The position numbers and the translations under genes are program-made. From the NCBI GenBank assembly GCA_964354215.1, contig CAYGYT010000002.1, positions 1 through 64,000 on the forward strand: DNA of 64,000 bases. The letters are read 5' to 3'. The notes beneath the pieces were generated by a model. The model was not told the DNA's origin. It searched no databases and worked only from the letters and a program-made list of their open reading frames with translations. Positions 17,686 to 26,607 of the stretch are shown piece after piece. The stretch's first letter is position 1. Each line of letters opens with the position of its first letter. This stretch comes from CAVRZR01 sp964354215. Its GTDB lineage: Bacteria > Actinomycetota > Coriobacteriia > Anaerosomatales > CAVRZR01.

Positions 17686-18693
17686 ATGCTAAGCGAACGT
17701 CGGCGTCACGTGCTTTCGGCGCTTGTGGAAGAGTACGTCGGGAGCGCGCACCCCGTCGGGTCCAAGGTGCTCGTGGAGCGCTATGACCTGAAGTGCAGCC
17801 CTGCGACCGTGCGGACGGAGCTCGCGATCCTCGAGGAGACGGGGCACGTCTTTCAGCCGCACACGTCTTCGGGCCGGGTGCCGACCGACAGCGGCTACCG
17901 GGCCTTCGTCGACGGGCTGCTGAGCGAGCCTGACCGTGGTGATGGCGTCCAGGCCGATGAGACCCGGTCCGAGGCGCTCGAGGCCGCCGAGGTCGATGAT
18001 TTGATGCGCGAGACATCGGCTCTTCTCACGAGACTCACAAGCTGCATGTCCGTCGTTCTTGCGCCCACGCTCGCTCGCGCGGCGATTCGGCGTATCGATC
18101 TTCTGTGGATGGCGCCCGGTCGGGCACTGTTCGTGCTCATCACTGAGTCGGGCCAGGTCGTCAACCGGCACATCGAGCTCGCACACGACGCCTCGCCGGA
18201 GCGACTGGCCGAGGTCGAGCGGGCACTCAACGCCTCCCTCGACGGGAAACGAGCCTCTCAGATACGGCAGCTTCGGCAAGCGCTCAGCGAATCGTCGCAG
18301 GACGGAGTCGTGGAGCGCCTTGTGGACGCGATCCTTGAGTGTCTTGATGAGGCCGATCGAGACCGGCTGTATCATGGCGGGATGCTGCCGCTCCTGTCGC
18401 AGCCTGAGTTCGCCGATACGGGGCAGGTGCGACCGCTCGTCTCGGCGCTCGAGGACGGGCTGACGTTGCTCGAGACGCTCTCGGGACTGCTCGAGGAGCA
18501 CGGCGTTGCGATACGTATCGGACACGAGAACCGCCGAGTGGAACTGGAACACGTGAGCATCGTGGCGACGCACTACGGCGACGCGTCCCGGGAGGGCGTC
18601 ATCGGCGTGATCGGACCCACCCGCATGGACTACTCCAAGGCGATCGCGGCAGTGCGCTGGGTCGCTGACAGCCTGAGCGAGGCCCTCTCCTAG
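17686..18693 (+). CDS. hrcA: Heat-inducible transcription repressor HrcA
   Basis: A 335-residue repressor of class I heat-shock genes that binds CIRCE. The N-terminal winged helix (SERRRHVLSALVEEYVGSAH) and the DNA-contacting SPATVRTELAILEETG with HTSSGRVPTDSGYR are present, followed by the GAF-like and dimerisation parts ending YSKAIAAVRWVA. ATG 17686 follows AGGAGGT by five bases. A CIRCE element lies immediately upstream. grpE and dnaK, which often follow hrcA, are absent here; dnaJ comes next after 77 bp. Confidence 0.96.
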   Translation: MLSERRRHVLSALVEEYVGSAHPVGSKVLVERYDLKCSPATVRTELAILEETGHVFQPHTSSGRVPTDSGYRAFVDGLLSEPDRGDGVQADETRSEALEAAEVDDLMRETSALLTRLTSCMSVVLAPTLARAAIRRIDLLWMAPGRALFVLITESGQVVNRHIELAHDASPERLAEVERALNASLDGKRASQIRQLRQALSESSQDGVVERLVDAILECLDEADRDRLYHGGMLPLLSQPEFADTGQVRPLVSALEDGLTLLETLSGLLEEHGVAIRIGHENRRVELEHVSIVATHYGDASREGVIGVIGPTRMDYSKAIAAVRWVADSLSEALS

Positions 18694-18770
18694 TCCGCGC
18701 GCGCAACACGCCCTCGTGACGCGATGCGAGCACGACATCCAAGACGACGATCGAAGCGATAGGAACACCC

Positions 18771-19889
18771 GTGGCTGCAGGAACGAAGGACTACTACGCC
18801 GTTCTCGGCGTCGACAAGAGCGCCGACGATGACGAGATCAAGCGCGCGTTTCGGCGCAAGGCGCGCGAGACGCATCCGGACGTGAACGATTCGGCGGATG
18901 CCGAGGACCGTTTCAAGGAGATCAACGAGGCGTACGACGTGTTGTCGGATCCCTCGAAGCGCCAGATGTATGACCAGTACGGGACCGTTGACGGCCGCAT
19001 CGGTGGCGGCCCCGATCTTGGTGACTTCTTCGGCGGTTTCGGCATGGAAGACATCTTCTCTGCCTTCTTCACCGGCGCGTACGCGGGTGGACAGCGCGTC
19101 CGCTTCGATGGCCGAGACATGGCGACCCAGCTCACCGTCACGCTCGAAGAAGCGGCGACGGGTGTGGAGAAGGACCTCGTTGTCGACCGACTCGCACCGT
19201 GCGACGTCTGCGGAGCCACCGGGATGGCGCCTGGCGCGAACGTCGTCACGTGCGTGGACTGCGGAGGGACCGGGCAGCGCCGAACCCAGCGACGGACGTT
19301 CCTCGGCGTGATGGAGTCCATGCGCCCGTGCGAGCGATGCGGCCAGACCGGCTCGATCATCGACCACCCGTGCGAGGAGTGCGAAGGTTCCGGTCGAGTG
19401 CCCGACCGCCAGCACGTCACCGTCACCGTGCCGGCTGGTATCGAGGACGGAATGCAGCTCCGGCTCCGGGCTCTTGGAGAGGCCGGCGTCCGGGGCGCCG
19501 AGGCGGGAGACCTCATCGTCACCATTCGCGTCAGGGAGCACGACTACCTCCACCGCGAGGGGGACGATCTCCACTGTCGAGCAACCGTCAGCATCACGCA
19601 GGCGGCTCTTGGAGCGGACCTGTCGGCGCGCGGGCTTCTCGAGGCGGCCAAGATCCACGTGCCGGCGGGCGCGCAGTTTGGCGACGTGATCAAGGTCAAA
19701 GGGGAGGGCATGCCGAGACTCCGCGGCTCCGGGCGCGGCGATCTTCACGTCCACCTGGCGGTGGAGGTTCCAAAGAAGCTCTCCAAGCGCCAGAAGGAGC
19801 TCCTCGCGCAACTCTCCGAGGAGATGGATGATGGCGCGCGCGAGCGTCCGACGCCCCTCCATAGGCTCAGGGACTGGCTCACGGGCTGA
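18771..19889 (+). CDS. dnaJ: Chaperone protein DnaJ
   Basis: A 372-residue type I J-protein that stimulates DnaK ATPase. The J domain has KDYYAVLGVDKSADDDEIKR and the HPD tripeptide (ETHPDVND). A short G/F region (GGGPDLGDFFGGFGMED) follows, then four CxxCxGxG zinc-finger repeats (CDVCGATG, CVDCGGTG, CERCGQTG, CEECEGSG) and two C-terminal substrate-binding beta domains. The start is GTG 18771. Its stop overlaps the rsmE start by one base (TGATG), so rsmE is translationally coupled. Confidence 0.95.
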   Translation: MAAGTKDYYAVLGVDKSADDDEIKRAFRRKARETHPDVNDSADAEDRFKEINEAYDVLSDPSKRQMYDQYGTVDGRIGGGPDLGDFFGGFGMEDIFSAFFTGAYAGGQRVRFDGRDMATQLTVTLEEAATGVEKDLVVDRLAPCDVCGATGMAPGANVVTCVDCGGTGQRRTQRRTFLGVMESMRPCERCGQTGSIIDHPCEECEGSGRVPDRQHVTVTVPAGIEDGMQLRLRALGEAGVRGAEAGDLIVTIRVREHDYLHREGDDLHCRATVSITQAALGADLSARGLLEAAKIHVPAGAQFGDVIKVKGEGMPRLRGSGRGDLHVHLAVEVPKKLSKRQKELLAQLSEEMDDGARERPTPLHRLRDWLTG

Positions 19890-20716
19890 TGTCGCGTCAT
19901 CGCTTCTTTCTCGACGCGGCGCTCGACGGGACAGCAGATGTCGTCGCCGTGCCGCTCTCAGAGACCGACCGCCATCATGCGGTGGATGTCCTGCGCGTCG
20001 CGCCGGGCGAGGAGATCGTGGTCGTCGAGCCGGGCGGCAGGTCACTCGTGGTGCGCCTCCAGAGCGTTCGCTCGAGCGATCTTGCCGGGAGGGTCGTCGG
20101 GGAACTCCCCGGGCCGGACGAGCCGCGGGTGACGCTCCTACAAGGCGTGATCAAGGGCTCGAGGATGGACGAGATCGTCCAGCACGCCGTCGAGCTCGGA
20201 GTTGAGCGTGTGGCTCCGGTCGTCACCGCTCACACGGTCGTTCGACTTGATTCGGCGAAGGCGACACATCGAGTCAGCCGCTGGCAGCGCATCGCCGAGG
20301 CGGCCGCCTGCCAGTCCCAGCGCACGCGGGTTCCCGTGGTTGAAAGTCCCACCTCTCTCGGGGCCGCGTTGCGGTTCGTCGAAGACGCGGACCTGGCGGT
20401 GGTCCTGTGGGAAGAATCGGATGCCGACGGGCTCGCGAGCGTACTGCGTGATGCGGGCGTTTCGCCCGCGCAGCCGGGGGCCCGTGTTGTCGTGGTCGTG
20501 GGACCGGAGGGCGGCCTGACCGCCGATGAAGTGGACGACCTCGTCGCCGCGGGAGCACGCGTGGCGTCGCTCGGAGGCGCGATCCTTCGCGCAGAGACAG
20601 CTGCACTCGCCGCACTGACGCTCGTGGCCGACGCGCTCGGCGCACTCGGTTCCCCGACAGACGCCGGCTTTGCGTCGGACGCTCCACGCTTCGATTCGGC
20701 AGCCGAGCGATCATGA
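19889..20716 (+). CDS. rsmE: 16S rRNA m3U1498 methyltransferase RsmE
   Basis: A 275-residue SPOUT methyltransferase that modifies U1498 of 16S rRNA using SAM. The knot signature is GPEGGLTADEV followed by SLGGAILRAETAALAAL. The N-terminal PUA-like part begins SRHRFFLDA. It is coupled to dnaJ upstream and overlaps mtaB by four bases (ATGA). dnaJ-rsmE-mtaB order is conserved in many Gram-positives. Confidence 0.93.
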   Translation: MSRHRFFLDAALDGTADVVAVPLSETDRHHAVDVLRVAPGEEIVVVEPGGRSLVVRLQSVRSSDLAGRVVGELPGPDEPRVTLLQGVIKGSRMDEIVQHAVELGVERVAPVVTAHTVVRLDSAKATHRVSRWQRIAEAAACQSQRTRVPVVESPTSLGAALRFVEDADLAVVLWEESDADGLASVLRDAGVSPAQPGARVVVVVGPEGGLTADEVDDLVAAGARVASLGGAILRAETAALAALTLVADALGALGSPTDAGFASDAPRFDSAAERS

Positions 20717-22071
20717 GCGCGCGAGCTCCGGAATCATCCGCGGTCTTGGCGGCTCCTATCTCCGGACGGGCTCCGCGCGTCGCCGTGCGCACGCTCGGCT
20801 GCAAGGTGAACCAGGTGGAAAGCGAACAGATCGTGGCGGAGCTCCTGGGAGCCGGCTGGGAAGCGGTGAGTGAGGACTCGGCCGACGTGGTCGTGGTGAA
20901 CACCTGCACGGTGACCGGCGAGTCGGACTCGAAAGCCCGCAAGACCATTCGCCATGCGCTGCGGCTCCCGGGACGTCCCTCAATCGTTGTGACCGGATGC
21001 CTGGCTGCGCTCGATGCCACGGGACTGCGCGCACTCGACGGTCGCGTCATCGTGGAACACGACGTTGCCAAGGTGGCCGAGCAGGTCTCGCTTGTAGCGG
21101 GCGTTCGATCCGTGCCGCCGGCGACGCCGCCCGTCCGCAGCGGCGAGGCTTTTCACACTCGCGCGATGGTGAAGATCGAAGACGGCTGTGATGCCTTCTG
21201 CACGTACTGCATCGTGCCGTACGCGCGGGGACTCCCGCGGTCGGTGCCGGCCGATAGCGTGCTGAGCGAATGCGAAGCCCTGGTCGAACGCGGCGTGCGC
21301 GAGATCGTTTTGACCGGGATCAACCTCGGCCGCTACGAGGACTCCGTTCTCAACGTATCCGGGCTCATCAGACGAATCGCGAGCATCGGGATTCCCCGGT
21401 TGCGGATATCGAGCATCGAGCCTCTCGAGCTGACGGAGGAGCTCCTCGAAACGCTCGCGACAACACCGGCCGTGTGCGAGCACCTTCACGTGCCGTTGCA
21501 AGCCGGGAACGATGCCGTGTTGCGCGACATGGGACGCTCGTACACGACGGGCGACTTCGCGCGCCGGCTCGATGCCGCGCGCCAGGCGATCCCCCGGCTC
21601 GCGGTGTCGACCGACGTCATCGTGGGCTTCCCGGGTGAGACCGAAATGCAGGCCGAGGAGACGCGCCAGTTCTGTCGCGCCATGGGCTTTGCCCGTCTGC
21701 ACGTGTTCCGCTACTCTGTCCGCTCGGGAACCCCCGCGGCCGATCGAGTGGATCATGTGGACCCTCGTGAACGGGCAGATCGCGCGCAACGGATGCGAGT
21801 GCTCGACGCCGAGCTTCGCGGGCGCCACGGGCGGTCTCGCGTCGGCGAGGTTGCCGAGGTGCTGGTGGAGCGCGTCGTGACTGACGATGGAAGCGGCCTT
21901 CCGTTTGCAGTAGGTACGACGCGCGACTATCTCCGCGTGCGGTTCGCGGCTCCGACAGCGGCGGACACGTGTCCAGTGGGCGCATTGGTGCCCGTTCGGC
22001 TCGAAACCGTGACAGGCGCTACAGTGACCGGGTCGATTGTCGCGGGTACAGACGTTGAAGAAGGCGGCTGA
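20713..22071 (+). CDS. mtaB: tRNA (t6A37) methylthiotransferase MtaB
   Basis: A 452-residue radical SAM methylthiotransferase converting t6A to ms2t6A at position 37 of tRNA. The N-terminal MTTase domain has VRTLGCKVNQVESEQI and NTCTVTGESDSKARK with the auxiliary-cluster cysteines. The radical SAM motif is CDAFCTYCIVPYARG. A C-terminal TRAM domain follows (VAEVLVERV to the end). The KVNQ form and gene context after rsmE support MtaB over MiaB. The ATGA overlap with rsmE indicates one operon. Confidence 0.93.
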   Translation: MSARAPESSAVLAAPISGRAPRVAVRTLGCKVNQVESEQIVAELLGAGWEAVSEDSADVVVVNTCTVTGESDSKARKTIRHALRLPGRPSIVVTGCLAALDATGLRALDGRVIVEHDVAKVAEQVSLVAGVRSVPPATPPVRSGEAFHTRAMVKIEDGCDAFCTYCIVPYARGLPRSVPADSVLSECEALVERGVREIVLTGINLGRYEDSVLNVSGLIRRIASIGIPRLRISSIEPLELTEELLETLATTPAVCEHLHVPLQAGNDAVLRDMGRSYTTGDFARRLDAARQAIPRLAVSTDVIVGFPGETEMQAEETRQFCRAMGFARLHVFRYSVRSGTPAADRVDHVDPRERADRAQRMRVLDAELRGRHGRSRVGEVAEVLVERVVTDDGSGLPFAVGTTRDYLRVRFAAPTAADTCPVGALVPVRLETVTGATVTGSIVAGTDVEEGG

Positions 22072-22098
22072 CGGTGAGCTTGCGGTGCCACCCTGCAG

Positions 22099-22127
22099 GC
22101 TCAGTCAGGCGCCGACCGTGGTAGAAT
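22099..22127 (+). promoter_or_regulatory. Candidate promoter of the phoH cluster
   Basis: A TAGAAT -10 at 22122-22127, about 55 bp before the phoH start and just after mtaB. No convincing -35 is seen at 16-18 bp. Confidence 0.35.
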
Positions 22128-22182
22128 GGCAGGTAGACGGCAGTGCCCGAGGCACGTGGGGCGGTTGCCGTCAGTCAAGTGA

Positions 22183-23172
22183 ATGAGGGTGTTTCAGCGA
22201 GTGGAACCAACACAGATCCGCCTGGTCGTCCCGCCCGAGCTCGACATGACCGATCTTCTCGGCCAGGAAGACCGTCTCTTGAGGCTCATCGAGGACCAGT
22301 TCGAGTCCGACATCGCAGTCCGAGGCAACCAGATCACGATTAGCGGCTCGCCATCTGAGGGCCAGGCCGTTTCCGCGCTCTTCGGCGAGATGATCCAGCT
22401 CGTCGAGAAGGGGGCCGAGCTCACGAGCGAGAACCTCGAGCGCTCCATCGAGCTTCTGAAGACCGGTGAGTGCATGCCGACGACGCTTCATGCCGACGTC
22501 TTGCTCACCCACAAGGGCAAGTCGATCCGACCGAAAACTGCAGGTCAGAAGCGTTACATTGACGCCATTCGCGAGAACACGGTCACCTTCGGAATCGGGC
22601 CTGCCGGTACCGGCAAGACATACCTGGCGATGGCGATGGCCGTCGACGCGCTCAAACGCAAGGAAGTCGGGCGCATCATCCTCACGCGGCCCGCTGTAGA
22701 AGCGGGGGAGAGCCTCGGCTTCTTGCCGGGCACGCTCTTCGAGAAGGTCGATCCCTACCTGCGTCCACTCTACGACGCGCTTTTCGACATGATGGACATC
22801 GACAAGTCCACCACGCTCACGGAGCGCGGCGTGATCGAGATCGCGCCACTCGCGTACATGCGCGGCCGTACCCTGAATGACAGTTTCATCATCCTTGACG
22901 AGGCGCAGAACACCTCGCCCGAGCAGATGAAGATGTTCCTCACCCGTCTCGGCTTCGGGAGCAAGGTCGTCATCACGGGAGATGTCACGCAGATCGACCT
23001 GCCAAAAGGGGTCTCCGGACTGAAGCTCGTGCGAGATATCCTCGTCGATGTACAGGATATCGAGTTCATCGAGCTCACGAGCAAGGACGTCGTGCGGCAC
23101 AAGCTCGTGCAGCGTATCGTGACGGCCTATCACGAGTACGAGGAGAACAAGGCGGCGTCGCACGATGGTTAG
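22183..23172 (+). CDS. phoH: PhoH family ATPase (YbeZ-like)
   Basis: A 329-residue P-loop ATPase of the PhoH/YbeZ group, associated with RNA metabolism and partner of YbeY. Walker A is GPAGTGKTYLA, Walker B FIILDEAQN, with the conserved LTRPAVEAGESLGFLPG between them. An N-terminal KH-like region precedes the ATPase. ATG 22183 is used; GTG 22201 matches the family start (EPTQIRLVVPPE) well and may be the true one. It overlaps the HD gene by 8 bp and lies two genes before ybeY, the usual association. Confidence 0.93.
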   Translation: MRVFQRVEPTQIRLVVPPELDMTDLLGQEDRLLRLIEDQFESDIAVRGNQITISGSPSEGQAVSALFGEMIQLVEKGAELTSENLERSIELLKTGECMPTTLHADVLLTHKGKSIRPKTAGQKRYIDAIRENTVTFGIGPAGTGKTYLAMAMAVDALKRKEVGRIILTRPAVEAGESLGFLPGTLFEKVDPYLRPLYDALFDMMDIDKSTTLTERGVIEIAPLAYMRGRTLNDSFIILDEAQNTSPEQMKMFLTRLGFGSKVVITGDVTQIDLPKGVSGLKLVRDILVDVQDIEFIELTSKDVVRHKLVQRIVTAYHEYEENKAASHDG

Positions 23173-24172
23173 AAGGCACGAGGTGGCGTCGCGCGTCATG
23201 CGCGAGACGACCGCCTTCAGACACCCGGCGATGCGCAGGCTCGTCCGTGCGTCGTTCATCGGACTGACCGCATCCTGTTTCGCCGTGATCGTGATGGTGC
23301 TGAGCGGCAGCGCCACGTACGCACCGCTCGCGATAGTGGCTGGCGTGGCAGGCGCGATCCTCGGCTCGCTCGGGGCACGCGCGATGCGACCGGTGGGGGA
23401 GCGACTGTTCGGCGTGACGACGAACGCACGCCTGCTCGAGCTCGCGAATCCCGCGCACCCACTCATGCGCAAGCTCATGACGACCGCCCCGGGCACATAT
23501 ACGCACTCGGTCGTGGCGGCGAACCTCGCGGAGGCGGGTGCCGAGGCGATCGGCGCGAATCCTCTCGTGGCGCGAGTGGGCGCCTACTACCACGACATCG
23601 GCAAGCTCGAGCGCCCGGAGTTCTTCTTCGAGAACCTCGGCGGCGGCGCGAACCCCCACGACGGATCAACGCCCGATCGTTCGACGCAGATCATCATTTC
23701 GCACGTCCACGACGGTCTCGAACTCGCCGAGGCCTACCATCTTCCTCGGGAGATCAAGGACATCATCGGCGAACACCACGGAACGTCGGTCGTCTCATGC
23801 TTCTACCGCAAGGCTGCCGAAGCGGATGCGTCGGTGTTCGAATCGGCGTACCGGTATCCGGCAGCAGCGCCTCACACGCGTGAAGCGGCGCTTGTGATGT
23901 TGGCGGATTCCTGCGAGGCGGCGGTCCGCGCGCTTCGGACTCCTTCAGACGAGCAGACCGCACGCACGGTGAGGCGTGTCATCGCGGACCGGGAGTCGGA
24001 CGGCCAGCTCACGCAGAGCGGTCTGACACCGGCCGATATCGAGACCATCGCTGAGACCTACATTCGCACGCTGGTGAGCATGTATCACCCGCGTATGGAG
24101 TACCCGGACACCGCTCCGAGGAGGGAACATGCAGATATCCATCACGAGCCATCGCGACCCCGAACCGCTTGA
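23165..24172 (+). CDS. PgpH-like membrane HD-domain phosphohydrolase, short form
   Basis: A 335-residue protein occupying the place where many Gram-positives have 7TMR-HD PgpH, a c-di-AMP phosphodiesterase. Only two hydrophobic segments (about residues 30-75) precede the HD domain, which is well conserved: GTYTHSVVAANLAEAGAEAI, then AYYHDIGKLERPEFF, then IIISHVHDGLELA and EHHGT. The extracellular sensor and most membrane helices of PgpH are missing. It may degrade c-di-AMP or another nucleotide (inference). Its last 44 bp overlap ybeY, which has its own strong ribosome site. Confidence 0.8.
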   Translation: MVRRHEVASRVMRETTAFRHPAMRRLVRASFIGLTASCFAVIVMVLSGSATYAPLAIVAGVAGAILGSLGARAMRPVGERLFGVTTNARLLELANPAHPLMRKLMTTAPGTYTHSVVAANLAEAGAEAIGANPLVARVGAYYHDIGKLERPEFFFENLGGGANPHDGSTPDRSTQIIISHVHDGLELAEAYHLPREIKDIIGEHHGTSVVSCFYRKAAEADASVFESAYRYPAAAPHTREAALVMLADSCEAAVRALRTPSDEQTARTVRRVIADRESDGQLTQSGLTPADIETIAETYIRTLVSMYHPRMEYPDTAPRREHADIHHEPSRPRTA

Positions 24173-24575
24173 TCTGGCCGCGTTCGAGCGTCTCGCCGCG
24201 TTCGTCTTGGAGCGAGAAGACGTTCCCGAACTGGCGGAGCTGTCCATCGGTGTCGTCGATCTGGACGAGATGACCGCGCTGAACGAGCGCTATCGGGGGG
24301 TCGAGGGTCCCACGGATGTCCTCTCGTTCGGCTGCGACGATCCGTGTGCGGTCGAGAGCGACGAGCCCATCACCCTCGGTGACGTCATCGTGGCGCCCCA
24401 GGTCGCCGAGCGCCAAGCCGCGGACTACGGCCATACTGTCGAGGATGAGCTGAACCTCCTGCTTGTCCACGGCATCCTGCACCTGCTCGGCTACGAGCAC
24501 GAAGCCGACGAGGATGCTCGGGTCATGCAGGAACGTGAGCGCGTGCTGCTCACCGCATACGCCGATAGCATCTAG
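24129..24575 (+). CDS. ybeY: Endoribonuclease YbeY (rRNA maturation factor)
   Basis: A 148-residue zinc metalloprotein needed for 16S rRNA 3' maturation and ribosome quality control. The zinc site is present in LLVHGILHLLGYEHEAD (HxxxHxxGxxH type). The upstream PTDVLSFGCDD matches the family TDVLSF motif. Start ATG 24129 follows GAGGAGGGAAC. Length is normal. Position between the HD hydrolase and dgkA is the usual order. Confidence 0.95.
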   Translation: MQISITSHRDPEPLDLAAFERLAAFVLEREDVPELAELSIGVVDLDEMTALNERYRGVEGPTDVLSFGCDDPCAVESDEPITLGDVIVAPQVAERQAADYGHTVEDELNLLLVHGILHLLGYEHEADEDARVMQERERVLLTAYADSI

Positions 24576-24606
24576 CCGTCTTCGTCGAAGGAGCCACGAA
24601 CCGAGC

Positions 24607-25308
24607 GTGCGCAGCAGGTCGCTCTTCTGGAGCTTCAACTACGCCATCGAAGGCATCGTCTACGCGCTGAGGACACAGCGCAACATGCGGCTCCATATGC
24701 TGGCCGCCACTGTTGTTCTCGTGGCCGCGGTCGTCTTTCGCGTCACCCGGTTCGAGCTCATTGCGCTGCTGCTCGCTATCTGCCTCGTGCTGATCGCCGA
24801 ACTCGCCAACACGGCGCTCGAGGCCGCCGTCGACATCACTGTGGAGCGATACGATCCGATGGCCAAGATCGCCAAGGACGTGGCGGCGGGTGCTGTCCTC
24901 ATCGCCTCCTTGAACGCGCTTGCAATCGGCTACCTTGTGTTCTTCTCTCGCCTGCGAGTGGTCGCCGAATCCGGCTTGCTTCTCGTGCGGGCGTCTTCGG
25001 CGAATCTGACGGTGCTCGCTCTCGCGCTCACAGGCGTGGGTGTGCTCGTCCTCAAGGCGCTCACCAAGGGAGGAACGTACCTGCGCGGAGGCTGGCCATC
25101 GGGACACGTCGCGCTCTCCACCGCTGCTGCCGCGGCGGTCGGGTACGCGACGAGCAGCGCCGCCGCGTTCGTGCTGGCGCTCTTCATCGCCGCGCTCGTG
25201 GCACAGAGCAGGGTTGAGAGCAACGTCCACACGATTCCCCAGGTCATTCTCGGGGGCCTGCTCGGCTTCCTGATTGCCACCGCGGTCTTTCAGCTATTCT
25301 TTCTCTGA
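24607..25308 (+). CDS. Diacylglycerol/undecaprenol kinase fused to a PAP2 phosphatase
   Basis: A 233-residue membrane protein. Residues ~1-115 are a DgkA-type kinase: three helices with ELANTALEAAVDITVERYDP and KDVAAGAV, which phosphorylates diacylglycerol or undecaprenol in Gram-positives. Residues ~120-233 are a PAP2 phosphatase: KALTKGGTYLRGGWPSGH then SRVESNVHTIPQVILGG, holding the catalytic histidines. A kinase and a lipid phosphatase in one chain suggests tuning of the C55-P/C55-OH or DAG/PA pool. Start GTG 24607 is chosen by similarity; the AAGGAG upstream is a little far. It follows ybeY by about 30 bp. Confidence 0.88.
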   Translation: MRSRSLFWSFNYAIEGIVYALRTQRNMRLHMLAATVVLVAAVVFRVTRFELIALLLAICLVLIAELANTALEAAVDITVERYDPMAKIAKDVAAGAVLIASLNALAIGYLVFFSRLRVVAESGLLLVRASSANLTVLALALTGVGVLVLKALTKGGTYLRGGWPSGHVALSTAAAAAVGYATSSAAAFVLALFIAALVAQSRVESNVHTIPQVILGGLLGFLIATAVFQLFFL

Positions 25309-25329
25309 CCGTCGACCACCGGAGCGCTT

Positions 25330-26607
25330 GTGGAGTTCGTCGTTTGGATAGTGGTGCCGGTCCTGCTCCTCGCGGCCGCCGCGGTACTGACCGCCGAAGA
25401 AGCCTCGGCGTCGCTCCTCGCTCGTTCGCGCGTGCGCCGCTTGCTCGACTCCGACCGTCGGGGTGCGGCGGCACTCGAAGCCTTCGCCGAGCAGCCAAGC
25501 CGGCTTCATGCGGCCGCTGCCGCCAGTCGCGCCGCCGCGTTCGCCTCGTTCGGCCTTGCCGGATGGTCGCTTGCCAGTCTCGCCTCCGGGACCTCCGGCG
25601 TGTGGCTTCCGGTCGCCGGGGGGCTGCTCGGCGTCGCGGTCGGGTTCTCGTTCGCCGATGCGTTGCCGCGCACGCTCGCCGTGCAGAACCCCGAGGATGT
25701 CGCACTCTCCTTCGCCACGGTCGCACGTCCGCTTGTAGCGGTCGGCTACCCCTTCGCCCGCGTATGCGCGATCCCCTGGCAGTGGGCCATGCGCCTGACG
25801 GGCGTCGAGCGCGCGGGGCTCTCTCCTTGGGCAAGCGAGGACGAGTTTCGCAGCGGCTCGCCCGACGACGAGGAGGCCTCGCGAGAGGAGACGGAAGAAG
25901 CGCTCCTGGATGCGGTCTCCGAGTTCACCGAGAAGGTCGTCCGCGAGGTGATGGTGCCACGGACGGACATGGCCGCACTCCCCGACACTGCGACTCCCGC
26001 CGACGCGATAGCCATGATCGAAAGCCTCGGCTATTCCCGCCTGCCGGTGTATCACGAGACCGTCGATGACGTCCGTGGCGTGCTCTACGCGAAGGACCTC
26101 CTGTCGGCACTCGGCCGGGGGAGAGATGTGGGGAGTTTGACCGCGATCTCGAGGCCGCCGTACTTCGTCCCTGCGACGAAACCGGTAGACGAGCTGCTCG
26201 TCGAGATGCGCGCTCGCACGCATATCGCCATCGTGGCTGACGAGTACGGTGGTACCGCGGGACTCGTGACGATCGAAGACCTGCTCGAGGAGCTCGTCGG
26301 CGAGATCTTCGACGAGTATGACCGGGAGGAGCCCCTCGTCGTCGATCTTGGCAAGGGACGCTATCGGGTCGACGCACGGCTCCCCATCGACGACGCAAAT
26401 GAGCTTTTTGGCATGGATATCGACGTTGACGCTGATACCATCGGCGGTGTGGTCTCCGTCATCGCCGGTCACATCCCCGAAGTCGGAGAGAGCGTCGAGG
26501 TCGAGGGGTTGCGAATGACCGTACTTGCTCGCGAAGGCACGAGAGTGCGACAGCTCGAGATCGAATCCACCGGTTCACCCGACAACGAGGAGTCAGAAGA
26601 TGCGTGA
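25330..26607 (+). CDS. CNNM/CorC-HlyC family membrane protein with CBS domains
   Basis: A 425-residue protein with an N-terminal DUF21/CNNM membrane domain (FVVWIVVPVLLLAAAAVL, then EEASASLLARSR), a cytosolic CBS pair (VMVPRTDMAAL, YSRLPVYHETVDDVRGVLY, IAIVADEYGGTAGLVTIEDL) and a C-terminal CorC_HlyC domain. Family members are linked to Mg2+/Co2+ efflux. Start GTG 25330 follows dgkA closely. The last bases overlap the cdd start. Confidence 0.9.
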   Translation: MEFVVWIVVPVLLLAAAAVLTAEEASASLLARSRVRRLLDSDRRGAAALEAFAEQPSRLHAAAAASRAAAFASFGLAGWSLASLASGTSGVWLPVAGGLLGVAVGFSFADALPRTLAVQNPEDVALSFATVARPLVAVGYPFARVCAIPWQWAMRLTGVERAGLSPWASEDEFRSGSPDDEEASREETEEALLDAVSEFTEKVVREVMVPRTDMAALPDTATPADAIAMIESLGYSRLPVYHETVDDVRGVLYAKDLLSALGRGRDVGSLTAISRPPYFVPATKPVDELLVEMRARTHIAIVADEYGGTAGLVTIEDLLEELVGEIFDEYDREEPLVVDLGKGRYRVDARLPIDDANELFGMDIDVDADTIGGVVSVIAGHIPEVGESVEVEGLRMTVLAREGTRVRQLEIESTGSPDNEESEDA

